From NCBI RefSeq assembly GCF_014859565.1, contig NZ_JACUUA010000053.1:1-20211 (forward strand): a DNA stretch of 20,211 nt, written 5' to 3'. The notes beneath the pieces are model-generated. The model was not told the origin of the DNA and did not search any database. It saw only the letters and a program-made list of their open reading frames with translations. A program made the position numbers and the translations under genes. The stretch is from Marinospirillum sp. (GTDB lineage: Bacteria; Pseudomonadota; Gammaproteobacteria; Pseudomonadales; Halomonadaceae). Position 1 is the first letter of the stretch, and each line of letters begins with the position of its first letter. Shown here piece after piece: positions 1-7,300 of the stretch.

Positions 1-1
1 T

Positions 2-382
2 GATGATTTTATTGGCCACATAGGTGGTGATGACTTTGTTGCCATCTGTCGTAGCCCAGACTGGCAAGAGCGCATGTTAAAAGTGTTACACGATTTCTCC
101 CAACACTCACTGGAGTTTTACAACGAAACTGATCGAGCTGCAGGTGGTATCTACGCGGATGACCGTTTTGGAGTTCGCCGTTTCTTTTCTTTTGTCGGAG
201 TATCCATTGCAGCACTGGAAGCACCAGTCAACGGTTTAATGACTGCTCACATGCTGGCAGCAGATGTTTCCCACCTAAAACACTTTGCCAAACAGGTGGA
301 AGGTTCCAGCTTAGTATTACAGCGCGGAGAAACACAACAAGTTCTCTGGCCAAGTGATGAAGCCCCAGCAGGCTTTCAGTAA
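2..382 (+). CDS. GGDEF-domain protein, C-terminal part (5' end outside window)
   Basis: The gene is cut by the left edge; the open frame runs from base 2 to a TAA at 380-382. The visible part begins with residues DDFIGHIGGDDF, a GGDEF active-site signature in which the fourth position is Asp instead of Glu. About 115 residues follow the motif, enough for the rest of a GGDEF fold plus a short tail. GGDEF domains make cyclic di-GMP or, when degenerate, bind GTP or c-di-GMP to control a partner domain. The phrase FIGHIGGDDF reminds me of EAL-CBS-GGDEF proteins, where the C-terminal GGDEF is often regulatory, but the N-terminal domains cannot be seen. Whether GGDDF is catalytically active is open. 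It has no evident link to the nitrate genes. Confidence 0.8.
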   Translation, partial: DDFIGHIGGDDFVAICRSPDWQERMLKVLHDFSQHSLEFYNETDRAAGGIYADDRFGVRRFFSFVGVSIAALEAPVNGLMTAHMLAADVSHLKHFAKQVEGSSLVLQRGETQQVLWPSDEAPAGFQ

Positions 383-449
383 ATTCGCCATGTTATGACT
401 GCAAGGTGTATGCTTGATGTTTTATTCCCGCCTTTACAGGAGATAACAC

Positions 450-731
450 ATGACTCAGCTGCCACGCCTGCAGGGTGTCACCCCAGACGGACAGGTCATT
501 GATCTGCCCGATCTGACCGAAATCCAGATCAACTGGGATCAGGGGTTACCTGCCACCCTGCTGATCAACCCCGAACACCTGAAAGGCAATAGTCTATCCA
601 TTGAAGTCGGCAGCCAAGAAGACGAAAACGACCACATTGAAGAGTACGGGGTGCTGGTACTGCGCCCAGGTTCCTGCAATGTATTGGATATCGAAGTGGA
701 AACCCACAGCCTAGACGACGCAGAAGATTAA
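450..731 (+). CDS. small acidic protein of unknown function (93 aa)
   Basis: I do not recognise this family. The start is supported by an AGGAG ribosome site at about 439-443, 7 bases before the ATG, and the gene ends just before a strong terminator. The protein is 93 residues, acidic (QEDENDHIEEYG in the middle, DDAED at the end), with alternating hydrophobic residues that suggest a small beta-rich fold. There is no signal peptide, membrane segment or cysteine cluster; it has one Cys. It lies 67 bases after the GGDEF gene and may be co-transcribed with it. That it is a real gene rests on the good ribosome site, the terminator placement and the amino-acid composition. Confidence 0.7.
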   Translation: MTQLPRLQGVTPDGQVIDLPDLTEIQINWDQGLPATLLINPEHLKGNSLSIEVGSQEDENDHIEEYGVLVLRPGSCNVLDIEVETHSLDDAED

Positions 732-752
732 TTAAAAAAACCACTTTTAATT

Positions 753-779
753 AGCCCCTTCTTGTAAGGGGCTTTTTTT
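753..779 (+). terminator. intrinsic terminator after the 93-aa gene
   Basis: Arms AGCCCCTT (753-760) and AAGGGGCT (766-773) form an 8-bp perfect stem with a 5-base loop (CTTGT), followed by a run of seven T that begins with the last base of the stem. It ends the transcript of the 93-residue gene, and perhaps of the GGDEF gene, so the gene at 912 needs its own promoter. The AT-rich stretch 780-900 must hold that promoter, but I see no convincing -35/-10 pair or flagellar sigma-28 site there. Confidence 0.92.
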
Positions 780-911
780 GCACTGCAACAAAGTATTTTC
801 GGGTGTTATTTTTTGTTAAATCCATCTGCTTTGTCATTTGTATTTTACGTTTTCGGTATATCATGCTTTATTAATACTTAAATCTAATCTTGATCAGCCC
901 CGGAGGCTCAG

Positions 912-2975
912 GTGATTTCCTATATTTCATATATTGGTAAAACGCTTGACCATCTTCCATCCCTACCGACTCGGGCAGCTGGTCATCTGTCACTAAATAC
1001 CCCGGTCGGCAGCTGTGTTGACCACTATGGTCGTGTGTGGCTTGCGGATACTGCCCACAACCGCCTGCTGGTAATGGATGCCAACCTGCAACAATTGCTG
1101 GCTTGTTACGGTTGCATCGGCCAAGCACCGGGGCAGTTCAATATGCCTTTTCGCCTGTTGGCTCACCCAGATAAACCTTGGATTTATGTCACTGATATGG
1201 GTAATGCCCGCATTCAATTACTTGAATACAACCAAGCGCTGCATATCAGTTGTTTATATACCTTTGGTAATACTGCTCCAGTTCATCTAACCGGTCCCAA
1301 CGGCATTGTTTTTTATCAACAGAAAATATGTGTTGCAGATGAATTTTATGAAGGTAAGGATGGCGAAAGTCGTCTAGTTGTTTTTGATGAAGAAGGTCAC
1401 TTCATTGATCAGATAACCTCCATTCAGCAGGTTGATCAACCGCAGGATGACATCAAGCTGCTGTGGCCTCAGGGTCTGACGCTGGATTCCAGCGGCAACA
1501 TCTACATTGCCAACACAGGTTTTAATACCGTGGTGCGTTGTAACTGGCAAGGGCAGGCAGTGCCTTTTGCCGCCACTGGTAAAACTTATATTGAAGGTCT
1601 GCAACTGACACGAGATGTCTCCTGTGTACAAAACCGACTGCTGATACCCGGCGGTGAAACCAACGCCATCTCCATTTATTCACTGGATGGTTATCATCAA
1701 GGGCGCTTAAAAGGCTTTTTTGCGCCGATCCAGATCACTGAATCTTCTCTGCCCGGATGCCTGCTGATCACCGAACCCATTCTGGCATCCTTACAACTGC
1801 ACCGTATCGACCTGCAACAGGTCACAGGTGGAGCCACACGTTACAGCCAAGTGCTGAACACAGTCGGGGATGATCGGGATCAACCGGGGCAGTTCCATTT
1901 TGTTTCTGCTGCCGCTGGCGGGTTACCGGCCACCGCAACAGCGCCACCTCTGATACAGGCAGCAACCCTGCGTCATTGGCTGGAACAACAACAGCAAAAC
2001 CTTGCACAACACTGGCAGACTCCAGCGCTACCTTCTTGGTTGAACATGGCACTGAGCTGGCAGACAGAATGGTTATCCCGCTGGCAACAAAGCTGGTGGC
2101 GGCTGATGCTGGGTGATGGTTTGAGTCACCCGGAAAATCTGCTGTGGCTGGTGGACTCCGGTAATTATCAGTTACAGACCACAGCCTGTCAGCAGCCAGA
2201 CAGCGCCCGCCCAGTCAGCTCACCACTGTTACCCGGATCGCTGGGTATCACTACCCTGAAAACCAGCCAACGCCTAGCCGGGCAACTGGATCACAAGGTT
2301 CCCTTGCTGGTGGTCTGTAATTATTTGACCAGTCTGGTCACCATTTACCAATACCATCCACTGCTGGATGATCTAGTGCCTTACCGTGTTTTTGGATCTT
2401 ACGGCTCCCTGCCCTGGCAATTAAAAAACCCTCAGGGTCTTGCCATCGATCCACTCAATAACGACATCCTGATTGCTGACTCGGGTAACCATCGTATTGC
2501 CCGCTGGCGCTTAACTCCTAGTGGTATTGCCGGGCTGGTGGAAGTTTTTGGTAAAGCCGGTGAAGGTGATGGTGAGTTTAATACCCCTTCAGACATCACC
2601 TTGGATGAAAACGGACAGTGTTATGTTGCTGACCAGTTTAATCACCGGATACAGGTGTTTGATCAGCGCGGCAAATGGCGCTATAGCTTTGGTGAGCCGG
2701 GCTATTCAAGCAACTCTGCTCATTTTCTGCTGCCTACCAGCCTAGCCTGGCAACAAGGCCATCTGATTGTTTCCGATCTGGTGAACCGTGCCATCAAGAT
2801 TTTTGACGACCGGGGGCAGTTTATTGACAGCTTTGTCGGTTTTGGTGCTGACCCAGATAAGGGACAGTTGTGGATGCCTTATCTGATGCATCTGCGAGAC
2901 AACAAGATTTACCTACCCGACTGCGCATTAAACCGCGTCAACATCTATCAACTGGATCTGGATGATCAGTCATGA
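912..2975 (+). CDS. NHL-repeat beta-propeller protein, probably cytoplasmic (687 aa)
   Basis: The start is GTG at 912, preceded by a strong GGAGG at 902-906 with 5-base spacing. The protein carries NHL/YncE-like propeller repeats of the form P-x-G-hydrophobic...G-x-hydrophobic-Y-hydrophobic-AD-x-x-N-x-R. Clear copies are GRVWLADTAHNRLLVMD and WIYVTDMGNARIQLLE near the N-terminus, then NIYIANTGFNTVVR, and a C-terminal set (DILIADSGNHRIARW, QCYVADQFNHRIQVFD, HLIVSDLVNRAIKIFD, KIYLPDCALNRVNIY). The two sets are separated by a Gln/Trp-rich stretch, suggesting two propellers. No signal peptide is visible. NHL propellers usually bind proteins or RNA, and some are lyases; nothing here fixes a ligand. 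Its stop overlaps the next start (ATGA), and a chemoreceptor gene follows, so a role in signalling or as a scaffold is possible but inferred. Confidence 0.85.
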   Translation: MISYISYIGKTLDHLPSLPTRAAGHLSLNTPVGSCVDHYGRVWLADTAHNRLLVMDANLQQLLACYGCIGQAPGQFNMPFRLLAHPDKPWIYVTDMGNARIQLLEYNQALHISCLYTFGNTAPVHLTGPNGIVFYQQKICVADEFYEGKDGESRLVVFDEEGHFIDQITSIQQVDQPQDDIKLLWPQGLTLDSSGNIYIANTGFNTVVRCNWQGQAVPFAATGKTYIEGLQLTRDVSCVQNRLLIPGGETNAISIYSLDGYHQGRLKGFFAPIQITESSLPGCLLITEPILASLQLHRIDLQQVTGGATRYSQVLNTVGDDRDQPGQFHFVSAAAGGLPATATAPPLIQAATLRHWLEQQQQNLAQHWQTPALPSWLNMALSWQTEWLSRWQQSWWRLMLGDGLSHPENLLWLVDSGNYQLQTTACQQPDSARPVSSPLLPGSLGITTLKTSQRLAGQLDHKVPLLVVCNYLTSLVTIYQYHPLLDDLVPYRVFGSYGSLPWQLKNPQGLAIDPLNNDILIADSGNHRIARWRLTPSGIAGLVEVFGKAGEGDGEFNTPSDITLDENGQCYVADQFNHRIQVFDQRGKWRYSFGEPGYSSNSAHFLLPTSLAWQQGHLIVSDLVNRAIKIFDDRGQFIDSFVGFGADPDKGQLWMPYLMHLRDNKIYLPDCALNRVNIYQLDLDDQS

Positions 2976-3223
2976 ACATCTTCAAAATTGCCGCCAAAAA
3001 ACGCTTACAACAACAGGGACAACTGCCAGAAGATCAAGAGTCCAACGCAGAGGCCATCGAGTCCGAAACCCTGCTGAATGAACTGGGAGAAATTATCCAC
3101 GAACTGGAGCAAACACCGCCTACTTCGACTTATGGATCAGCAGTGACCCAAAAATTAAAAAAGCTGCATCAACAGCATCAAAAAATGCTTGCCGGACGTT
3201 GTATGACCGGCCCTTACAACTGA
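2972..3223 (+). CDS. small polar protein of unknown function (83 aa)
   Basis: This frame starts inside the stop of the propeller gene (ATGA at 2972-2975), a sign of translational coupling. The 83-residue product is rich in Gln, Glu and Lys, and its middle ([19 protein letters not shown]) and end ([13 protein letters not shown]) look like two amphipathic helices, possibly a helical hairpin or coiled coil. There is no signal peptide or membrane segment. I do not recognise a family. Tight packing between the propeller gene and a chemoreceptor gene suggests that it works with one of them. It stops 41 bases before the chemoreceptor start. Confidence 0.7.
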   Translation: MNIFKIAAKKRLQQQGQLPEDQESNAEAIESETLLNELGEIIHELEQTPPTSTYGSAVTQKLKKLHQQHQKMLAGRCMTGPYN

Positions 3224-3264
3224 CCCAAGATTTTAATAAAACATTTTATCTCAGAGGAAACACC

Positions 3265-4899
3265 ATGAACTCCAACTTCAGCAGCATATCCATTGCCGCG
3301 CGCGCCTGGATGATCCTCGGGCTTTTTGCCGTAGGGCTGATTGCAAGCACCCTACTGGATGCTTACAAGGCACGTGGGCATCTGCGTAACAGTTATGAAA
3401 AAGGGGTGGTTTTTCTGGTGGAAAGTGCTGAAAACCTGATCAGTCACTACCACCAGCTAAGCCAGCAAGGTCTGCTGACAGAAGAAGAAGCCAAAAAACA
3501 GGCACTGGCTGCTGTCTCTGCCCTGCGTTTTGATAATGGCAATTACATTTTTGTTGGTGACAAGGATGGCATTTCAATCGCCAATGCTGTGACTGCATTA
3601 ATCGGACGCAACATCACCGGTCTGCAAGACCCCACTGGCAAATATTTTGTCCGTGATATTTATCAGGCTGCCCGTGATGGTGGTGGTTTTGTTGATTACA
3701 AATGGCCCAATGCACAAAACAAGGAACAGCTGGATCCAAAAACCAGTTATGCCGGTTATTTTGCACCCTGGCAGTGGACACTGGGTTCCGGTCTGAATAT
3801 GGAAGCCCTGCAGGAAGACATCACCACCTCAGAAATCCAATCCATCACCACAACCGCTATTATTCTTGTCATTCTGTCGATCATTCTGGCGTTTTTTATT
3901 CGCAGCATCACCCAGCCTCTGAATGCCACAGTTGAAGCTATGAAAAGCCTGTCCCGTGGTGAAGGTGACTTGACCCAGCGTCTGCAAGTACAGGGCAGCC
4001 GCGAGCTGACTGAGTTGTCTATCCACTTCAACACCTTCATCAACTCCATTCAGGAGATTATGCAAAGTGTTAAAGATGTGGCTCACCACTTGGCTACTGC
4101 CTCTTCACAACAGGCCAGCTCTGTGCAGTCCATGGATCGCAACCTGACAGATCAAAAACAGGCAGCCGCCGAAGTAGCCAGTGCCATGACCCAGATCCTT
4201 GCCAGTGTTGAAGAAGTCACCAGCCGCACGGTACAAGCCACTGAGTCTTCTGCTCAGGCCGCCAATGAATCTGAAGCCAGCCAGCAGATTATTAACCGCA
4301 ACATTGAAGAAGCACGACTGCTGGCTCAGGACATGAATGAGGCCGGTGAAGTTATCAACCAGCTGGCCGAAGACAGCCGTAATGTGGATACAGTACTGGA
4401 AGTGATTCGTGGTATTGCAGAACAAACCAATCTGCTGGCTTTGAACGCCGCCATTGAGGCCGCCCGTGCTGGTGAGGCCGGTCGTGGTTTTGCAGTGGTC
4501 GCGGATGAGGTGCGCACCTTGTCACAACGCACTCAGGATTCCACCAGCCAGATCCAGAGCATTGTAGAACAGCTGCAACAGGTAGCAGGGCGTGCAGTTA
4601 AAATCATGCAACAGGGTGTCAGCAAAGCAGAAGATGCCGCAGAAACCTCCAGCTCTGCCGGACAGGCTCTGCAGGGAATCCTGCAAGAAATCCTGTCCAT
4701 TCAGGAAATGAACCAGCAGATTGCTGCCGCCTCGGAAGAACAAAGTGCCGCCGTGGATAGCATCAACCAGCAGGTTTTACACCTGAACGACCTCTCCAGC
4801 AGTGTTGCCAGTGAGTCCAGTCAAATGGCCTCATCCAGCCAGGAACTGACCAGCATGTCTCAGAAACTGCTGGATCGGGTGGGTCGCTTCAAAGTCTGA
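3265..4899 (+). CDS. methyl-accepting chemotaxis protein with periplasmic single Cache domain
   Basis: Start at 3265 is chosen over an in-frame ATG at 3199 because 3199 lies inside the preceding gene and lacks a ribosome site, while AGAGGAAAC lies just before 3265. The 544-residue product has a first membrane helix at about 14-32 and a periplasmic single Cache (sCache_2-like) domain at about 40-190, including [14 protein letters not shown] and [14 protein letters not shown] second membrane helix follows at about 193-215, then a HAMP segment, then the MCP signalling hairpin with tip [18 protein letters not shown] near residue 386. It should signal to CheA/CheW. Family members of this Cache type often sense small organic acids, but the ligand cannot be read here. 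It ends ...DRVGRFKV, without a CheR-tethering pentapeptide. It is the third gene of the propeller operon. Confidence 0.95.
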   Translation: MNSNFSSISIAARAWMILGLFAVGLIASTLLDAYKARGHLRNSYEKGVVFLVESAENLISHYHQLSQQGLLTEEEAKKQALAAVSALRFDNGNYIFVGDKDGISIANAVTALIGRNITGLQDPTGKYFVRDIYQAARDGGGFVDYKWPNAQNKEQLDPKTSYAGYFAPWQWTLGSGLNMEALQEDITTSEIQSITTTAIILVILSIILAFFIRSITQPLNATVEAMKSLSRGEGDLTQRLQVQGSRELTELSIHFNTFINSIQEIMQSVKDVAHHLATASSQQASSVQSMDRNLTDQKQAAAEVASAMTQILASVEEVTSRTVQATESSAQAANESEASQQIINRNIEEARLLAQDMNEAGEVINQLAEDSRNVDTVLEVIRGIAEQTNLLALNAAIEAARAGEAGRGFAVVADEVRTLSQRTQDSTSQIQSIVEQLQQVAGRAVKIMQQGVSKAEDAAETSSSAGQALQGILQEILSIQEMNQQIAAASEEQSAAVDSINQQVLHLNDLSSSVASESSQMASSSQELTSMSQKLLDRVGRFKV

Positions 4900-4905
4900 T
4901 CCTCT

Positions 4906-4938
4906 GACCTGCTGAGCCGGAAGAAGGCTCAGCAGGTC
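4906..4938. terminator. 13-bp hairpin between convergent genes
   Basis: Arms GACCTGCTGAGCC (4906-4918) and GGCTCAGCAGGTC (4926-4938) are perfectly complementary around a 7-base loop. The structure lies between the convergent chemoreceptor and Cache-protein genes, and its right arm contains the stop codon and last codons of the minus-strand gene. Neither side carries a T tract, so it may be a weak or Rho-assisted bidirectional terminator, or an RNA 3'-end stabiliser. Confidence 0.6.
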
Positions 4939-6905
4939 ACAAAAATCTGTGCCAGCAGATCATTGTTGTAACCATCACTGACTTTGTACTCCCGGTATCC
5001 CCTCGAACGAGCATAACCAACAGCGCAGGAAATTTTATCCCGCTGCAGGTTAATGCCTTGTGCGTCTTTATCCAGACTGTCCAAGGACACATGAGGTTTA
5101 AGCCGACTGCCAACGGTGTATTCAGCGCTGGTAGAAGCCAGCACACAACCTTTCAGATCACTGAACACACCCCAGCATCCATCCAGCACCTTGCCTTCAG
5201 AATCCTGCGGCAAGGAGTCAATCAGCATTTGTCGAAACTGAGGTTCACTGTCAAAAACAATGGCTAATCCACCCACACAACGGTTTGAATCCAGTGCCAT
5301 GATGGAGCTGAGATAAATGTAGGTTGGCCGATCATCATAAAGAGGGGAAGGCTCAAATGGGGTTACGGCATAAGCCTGGGAGTGGGGAACCTGTAAAGCA
5401 GGCATTAGTGCGGGGGGCACCTGCCTGCCGATCCACTCATGATGATCGGGTGAAGAGGTTGCCAGTACCTGTCCTTCAGCGTCAAACAGCAGCAGGCTGG
5501 TGTACACCGTGTATAACCGGTTGATGTACTCCAGTGTTGCTGTCAGTTGCTGCCGGGTATGGCTATCCGTTTGCCCCTTGGCCAGCGCCTCACGAAAACT
5601 GTGAGTCAGCGCCCACCAGCGTACATCGTTGGCGCGTTCATAAAGATTACGATCCATGATATCCATTGCGGTATAAGCCCGGAAACGCACATCCGAACAC
5701 TGGGATTCAGCAATGGTTTGTTGCAGGGTTGTTATGGAGCGCTGGAATACATTCTGAGTCTGCAACCCGATGCCACGAATTTCATTCAGTACCGGCACAA
5801 ACTCCACCGCCTGTTGCCGAGCAGCCAGTATCTGACCATTTAGTACAGCTAGGCTCAGATCATCGGTAATCTGTACAGCCTGAATACGGATCTTGCCCAG
5901 TGAGTTATCAGGATGTCCAGCTGCAAGATCTCCATCATGATTACCCTGCGGGGTTGCTTCTTCAAAGGATTGTTTTACGGGCTGCATGATGTGCATCACC
6001 CAAGGCAGGCCGTAATAACCCTCATAACCCTTGGTGATCACACTGCGCGCCAGATACTGGTCATTCTGATAGGGCAACAGGTATAAACCGGGGCATAACT
6101 GAGCTTTTAGCAGTTGCCCGACAGGTAGTTCTTCAGGATTGTTACTGGCCACAATCCGATCTTTGTCATCAAGGAGTACCAGCAACTGACCCGGCTCGGC
6201 AAACTGATGGAAAAGGGTGGTGATCTCGGTGGCAAAGTCAAAACTCAAGCACAACACACCCAGCAAGGGTGAGCCGGGATCATCACTAAGGTGGATGCTG
6301 CAGGCAAACAAGTGAGCCGTTTTTTTATGGGGCTGCAGATCGGATTGACGGAAAACTTCCTGCCATTGACGGGGCTGGCTGCTTACAGCCTGAATCAGTG
6401 GGTCACTGGATTGCTGCAACCCTTGATCAGCCTGCAGTTGCAGGCAGACCCTGCCATCCGGCGCCAGCAACAGCAGATCATCATAAACGCTGTATTTGGC
6501 AACATAAGCCTGCAAGCGGGTATGTAATGCCTCCCTGCCTGCTGGTGTCGGCTCCTGCATAAAATCCCGGATGGCCTGATCCGTGGCCAGAAAACCGACA
6601 TCAGCAGTACGCTCAAAGAGATTACGGATCAGCAGGTCGATAGTCATCTGGGCTCGGGCACCCAGCTCCTGCGACAACTTGCTTTGTTTCTCCTTAACCA
6701 GATTACTGATCAACTGTTGCTGCAAGGATTCAAAACGCTGCTTGGTCTGTTCCATATTATCCAGCAGGTTGGAAGCAATGCCACGGCTGTTGATCTTGCC
6801 GGTTAATGCCACTCTTGACCACCAGACACCCAACTCCTGGAACTCCTGCCTGCAGCGCTGTACAAAAGGCATATAGGCCACAATTCGTTCTGCCAGCTTG
6901 TCCAT
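4929..6905 (-). CDS. Cache-type sensory protein with no output domain (658 aa)
   Basis: Start at 6905 (MDKLAERIV...) has an AGAGGAAG ribosome site and lies 26 bases after the nirD stop. An upstream in-frame ATG would lie inside nirD and is rejected. The protein looks like an internal duplication: about 80-330 and 400-640 each begin with a related helix (LLIRNLFERTADVGFLATD; MDIMDRNLYERANDVRWWAL), followed by a PAS/Cache-like segment with the hydrophobic-D-x-x-G-x-hydrophobic pattern (LLLLAPDGRVCLQL; SLLLFDAEGQVLATS). No membrane helix, signal peptide, HAMP, MCP, kinase, GGDEF or DNA-binding motif is visible. It may be a soluble sensor or adaptor acting with a chemoreceptor or CheW-like partner. 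As the last gene of the nitrate/nitrite operon it should respond to a nitrogen-related cue, but that is inference from position only. Confidence 0.75.
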   Translation of the reverse strand: MDKLAERIVAYMPFVQRCRQEFQELGVWWSRVALTGKINSRGIASNLLDNMEQTKQRFESLQQQLISNLVKEKQSKLSQELGARAQMTIDLLIRNLFERTADVGFLATDQAIRDFMQEPTPAGREALHTRLQAYVAKYSVYDDLLLLAPDGRVCLQLQADQGLQQSSDPLIQAVSSQPRQWQEVFRQSDLQPHKKTAHLFACSIHLSDDPGSPLLGVLCLSFDFATEITTLFHQFAEPGQLLVLLDDKDRIVASNNPEELPVGQLLKAQLCPGLYLLPYQNDQYLARSVITKGYEGYYGLPWVMHIMQPVKQSFEEATPQGNHDGDLAAGHPDNSLGKIRIQAVQITDDLSLAVLNGQILAARQQAVEFVPVLNEIRGIGLQTQNVFQRSITTLQQTIAESQCSDVRFRAYTAMDIMDRNLYERANDVRWWALTHSFREALAKGQTDSHTRQQLTATLEYINRLYTVYTSLLLFDAEGQVLATSSPDHHEWIGRQVPPALMPALQVPHSQAYAVTPFEPSPLYDDRPTYIYLSSIMALDSNRCVGGLAIVFDSEPQFRQMLIDSLPQDSEGKVLDGCWGVFSDLKGCVLASTSAEYTVGSRLKPHVSLDSLDKDAQGINLQRDKISCAVGYARSRGYREYKVSDGYNNDLLAQIFVTC

Positions 6906-6931
6906 TTCTTCCTCTATTTGTCTTATTGTTA

Positions 6932-7300
6932 TTAGTAGAACAAACAAACCTCCTGCCCATCCAACTTCACCGGCCAGGTTTGTGCCTTGATACCGGGCTG
7001 CTCCAGACAAACACCATCAGTAAGACGGTAATGGTGTTTGTAAAGGGGGGAAGCCACCGACCAGTCACCCCCACTCTCACACAACAGGCCGTGAGCCAGC
7101 ACTTCGACTCCGCTCAGCGGATCAAGATGTGCCAGGGCATAAACTTCCGGTTGCAGCTCCGGTAACCAGAAGAGTGCTACGGACTGTGCAGAACCAATTG
7201 CCGGATGTATTAAGACCGCCACACCCGACTCAGCAACCAGATCATCAATCTTGCAAACTTTGTGCCAGCGGGCTTCCATCAGGGTCTGGGTTGTATTCAT
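6932..7300 (-). CDS. nirD: nitrite reductase [NAD(P)H] small subunit NirD
   Basis: This 122-residue protein has the Rieske-like fold pattern of NirD: W-x-x-VCKIDDL near the N-terminus, VYALAHLDPLSG in the middle, then DWSVASPLYKHHYRLTDG. As in the NirD family, the Cys-His pairs that bind a Rieske cluster are absent, so it is a structural partner of NirB and not an electron carrier. Its ATG overlaps the nirB stop (ATGA), typical of two subunits made in equal amounts. The product acts in the cytoplasm in the six-electron reduction of nitrite to ammonium. The length fits the family. Confidence 0.93.
   Translation of the reverse strand: MNTTQTLMEARWHKVCKIDDLVAESGVAVLIHPAIGSAQSVALFWLPELQPEVYALAHLDPLSGVEVLAHGLLCESGGDWSVASPLYKHHYRLTDGVCLEQPGIKAQTWPVKLDGQEVCLFY

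Noticed and set aside
780..911. Promoter for the propeller operon
   Set aside because: The region is AT-rich, with TTGTCA, TTGTAT and TATATC, but no pair has an acceptable spacing, and no sigma-28 or sigma-54 motif was found.
6906..7010. N-terminal extension of the Cache protein with a hydrophobic stretch (GGLFVLLITI) that could pass for a membrane anchor
   Set aside because: It lies inside nirD in another frame, and the ATG at 6905 has a good ribosome site just after the nirD stop.
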